In this document: piece after piece, positions 62,519 to 64,000 of the stretch
Layout: each line of letters starts with the position of its first letter
Position numbering within the stretch: position 1 is the first letter of the stretch
Assembly: GCA_964539825.1 (NCBI GenBank)
Contig: CAZIKF010000006.1
Coordinates: 71,201-135,200, forward strand
DNA from: CAZIKF01 sp964539825
GTDB lineage: Bacteria; Muiribacteriota; UBA6191
Reading direction: 5' to 3'
Length of the DNA stretch: 64,000 bases
The notes under the pieces: generated by a model
Databases searched by the model: none
What the model was told of the DNA's origin: nothing
Seen by the model: only the letters and a program-made list of their open reading frames with translations
Program-made: the position numbers and the translations under genes

Positions 62519-62734
62519 ATGATGAAGAACCAATTTACTGCTATCTTAAAATTTGTAGATGATTATTGGATTGGCTGGATTGAAGAGGTTCCGGGCGTAA
62601 ATTGTCAGGAGCGTACTCGGGAAGAGTTATTAGAAAGCCTTCATCAAACCCTTGTCGAGGCATTGGAAATGAACCGCGAAGAAGCTATTCTAGCTGCTGG
62701 GGCAGATTATGAAGAAGAACCCATCGCAGTATGA
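62519..62734 (+). CDS. hicB: HicB-family antitoxin
   Basis: The 71-residue protein has the HicB_lk_antitox pattern: TAILKFVDDYWIGWIEEVPGVNCQERTREELLESLHQTLVEAL. It neutralises the HicA RNase. The C-terminus is short and acidic and lacks an obvious DNA-binding domain. It overlaps hicA by 4 nt; antitoxin-first order is the less common but well-known arrangement. Confidence 0.85.
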   Translation: MMKNQFTAILKFVDDYWIGWIEEVPGVNCQERTREELLESLHQTLVEALEMNREEAILAAGADYEEEPIAV

Positions 62735-62919
62735 AGCGTCGAGAGTTCATCAAGTTCTTACAGAAACATGGATGTGAGCAGATAAGAGAAGGTGCGCGGC
62801 ATTCCTGGTGGAAAAATGAATCTGGGACTAAGCGCTCTGCGATTCCAAGACACACTGAAATTCCCGATATCCTGGCAAAGAAAATATGTAAGGATTTGGG
62901 AATTGCCCCCGTTAAGTAA
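62731..62919 (+). CDS. hicA: HicA-family mRNA interferase toxin
   Basis: The 62-residue protein has the HicA double-stranded-RNA-binding fold: MKRREFIKFLQKHGCEQIREGARHSWWKN with the catalytic His of the GxxH motif, then AIPRHTEIPDILAKKICKDLGI. It would cleave mRNA when freed from HicB. Confidence 0.88.
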   Translation: MKRREFIKFLQKHGCEQIREGARHSWWKNESGTKRSAIPRHTEIPDILAKKICKDLGIAPVK

Positions 62920-63295
62920 GCTAGTTCCCTGACAAATCAACTGGAAAGCTCTAACTCGATGTGGATTCTTTGACAATAATCCATGTCAAGGCCCCTGCTG
63001 CTAATGACTTTATGAAGGCAGTAAACCACTCGTCACCAGGGGAGTTGGAAGCAGCATGAAGCACAGAAGTGGGAGATCAAAATTCACACCAATTTATCTT
63101 GACAGCTTTTTTCAACAAACTTTTTCAAAACAAAGAGCCCTCCCCTATTCCTAACATCCAGGTACCCAGAGATGTAGATGTTAGCGAGTTCGATAGCAAC
63201 GAAGCGCTAAAGTCCAAAATCCTGACCAGAACCCGCTAGCAAAAGCCTGATAAGCCCATAAAAACACGGCTTATACTGGATAAAAGGAGGAAGAA
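62920..63295. other. 376-nt stretch without a recognised gene
   Basis: It holds small inverted repeats: TTGACA/TGTCAA (62970-62989), TTAGCG/CGCTAA (63181-63210) and ATAAGCC/GGCTTAT (63250-63274, just before the HNH gene, a possible leader hairpin). A TTGACA also occurs near 63103. No RNA gene or protein frame of note was seen. Confidence 0.5.
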
Positions 63296-64000
63296 ATGAA
63301 AGAGAATCTAGACCAACTACACAACAAAATCATCTACCTGGCCAGAGAACATAGAAGGACTGAAGCAAAGCTAATTGACGAGCTACAAAAAGCAGAAGAA
63401 CAAAGACTGTATTTACACCGAGGACATCCGTCATTGTTTCGCTATGTCTGCGATGAACTGAGCTTCTCCGAAGCCATGACATCAAACCTGATCACGGTAG
63501 CAAGAAAGGCGAAGGAAGTCCCCCAGCTCAAGGAAGAAATCAGACAGGGAAATATCTCAGTCTCCAAACTAAGAAAAATCTGCCCGGTGATAGATAAGAA
63601 GAACCAAAAGCAGTGGATTGAAGCGGCCAAACACAATTCGCAGAAAGACCTGGAGCTAAAGGTGGCCTCGGTCAAAACTAACCACACCTCCATGTCAAGC
63701 ATAAGAGCAGTTGCTAAAGACACGGTTAGGTTGAGCCTTGATATCCCAGAGGAATCAAGACAAAAGGTTGAAAGATTAAGGGACCTTTTGAGCTCCAAAA
63801 AAGGTCTGGATTGTTCCCTCCAAGAAGTCATAGATTTCGCCCTGGAAGCTGCTCTTGATAAACACGATCCGAACCGTAAAGCTGAGAGAGCGGAAAAGAG
63901 AAAACAAAAGAAAGTGGAGCCAGTTAAAGAAAGGGTTGATCCGGAAAAACAGCAAAAGCCAGTGTGTCGCACGACACACGCGAAACCAAAACGAAAACCA
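63296..64000 (+). CDS. DUF222/HNH-endonuclease-type protein, 3' part cut by window edge
   Basis: AGGAGG lies 5 nt before the ATG. The visible 235 residues are a charged helical N-terminal region (DELQKAEEQRLYLHRGHPSLFRYVCDELSFSEAMTSNLITVARKA, then ISVSKLRKICPVI), typical of the DUF222-like N-terminus of HNH nucleases that are highly multiplied in Bdellovibrio-type genomes. A basic linker (KAERAEKRKQKKVEPVKERVDPEKQQKP) follows. The HNH motif should lie beyond the window edge, so activity cannot be judged. Confidence 0.7.
   Translation, partial: MKENLDQLHNKIIYLAREHRRTEAKLIDELQKAEEQRLYLHRGHPSLFRYVCDELSFSEAMTSNLITVARKAKEVPQLKEEIRQGNISVSKLRKICPVIDKKNQKQWIEAAKHNSQKDLELKVASVKTNHTSMSSIRAVAKDTVRLSLDIPEESRQKVERLRDLLSSKKGLDCSLQEVIDFALEAALDKHDPNRKAERAEKRKQKKVEPVKERVDPEKQQKPVCRTTHAKPKRKP

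Noticed and set aside
1..64000. CRISPR array, rRNA, tRNA or prophage structural genes.
   Set aside because: No regularly spaced direct repeats, conserved rRNA stretches, convincing cloverleaf tRNAs or capsid/tail/terminase genes were seen.

Overview
The window is bacterial and Gram-negative: it has a beta-barrel outer-membrane protein, lipoprotein signals, periplasmic multihaem cytochromes, many exported hydrolases and two sequence-perfect sigma-54 promoters. The gene mix (adenylate cyclases with periplasmic sensor regions, KAP NTPases, MORN/YwqK repeat lipoprotein, astacin protease, a DUF222-type HNH endonuclease start, many unrecognised secreted proteins) would fit the Bdellovibrionota or another deltaproteobacterial-type lineage, but no marker gene in the window fixes the taxonomy, so this is an inference only. 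The sequence looks like a draft or metagenome scaffold: there is a 100-N gap whose two flanks share exactly 55 bases.

Region 1 (1-17 kb) is a redox island with about 32 CXXCH haem motifs plus two non-standard ones. On the minus strand a 1183-residue and a 1032-residue cytochrome and a formylglycine-generating-enzyme-like protein overlap by 4 nt each. Divergent from them is an ASPIC/UnbV (CRTAC1-like) FG-GAP repeat protein translationally coupled to an UnbU/RnfD-like membrane protein. Next, behind a sigma-54 promoter, comes an apparent porin-cytochrome conduit (480-residue barrel, 13-haem periplasmic cytochrome, 8-haem outer-membrane lipoprotein). After a convergent MFS gene, a second sigma-54 promoter precedes a hexahaem cytochrome.

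Region 2 (17-22.4 kb) holds two adjacent class III nucleotide cyclases with HAMP domains. Their catalytic residues are split between them: one keeps the two metal-binding Asp residues, the other keeps the Lys/Thr/Asn/Arg set. This is the arrangement of mammalian C1/C2 adenylyl cyclase and suggests an obligate heterodimer. The first gene is interrupted by an apparent frameshift.

Region 3 (22.4-45 kb) is mixed metabolism and signalling: DUF4920 protein, NhaC antiporter, exported LNS2/lipin-like phosphatase, KAP NTPase, a COG2403 GTPase-CtlX-pirin operon, a decayed IS3-family element, a sigma-54-activator-like protein without GAFTGA, lipase, a solitary HipA-like pseudokinase, methyltransferase, a cyclase fused to a periplasmic secretin-type short domain, GNAT, astacin, an exported nucleoside-phosphorylase-like protein, QueA and an SDR.

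Region 4 (45-64 kb) has an XRE-cupin regulator with palindromic operators, a multi-hairpin structured element, a second KAP NTPase, a long YwqK/MORN lipoprotein, a MarR-DUF4442 operon with a clear operator, DUF4037, CreD, S41 and M28 peptidases, a DUF4105-like lipoprotein, an MDR reductase, two unrecognised exported proteins, the scaffold gap, a HicBA toxin-antitoxin pair and the start of an HNH endonuclease running off the right edge. No rRNA, tRNA or CRISPR array was seen.
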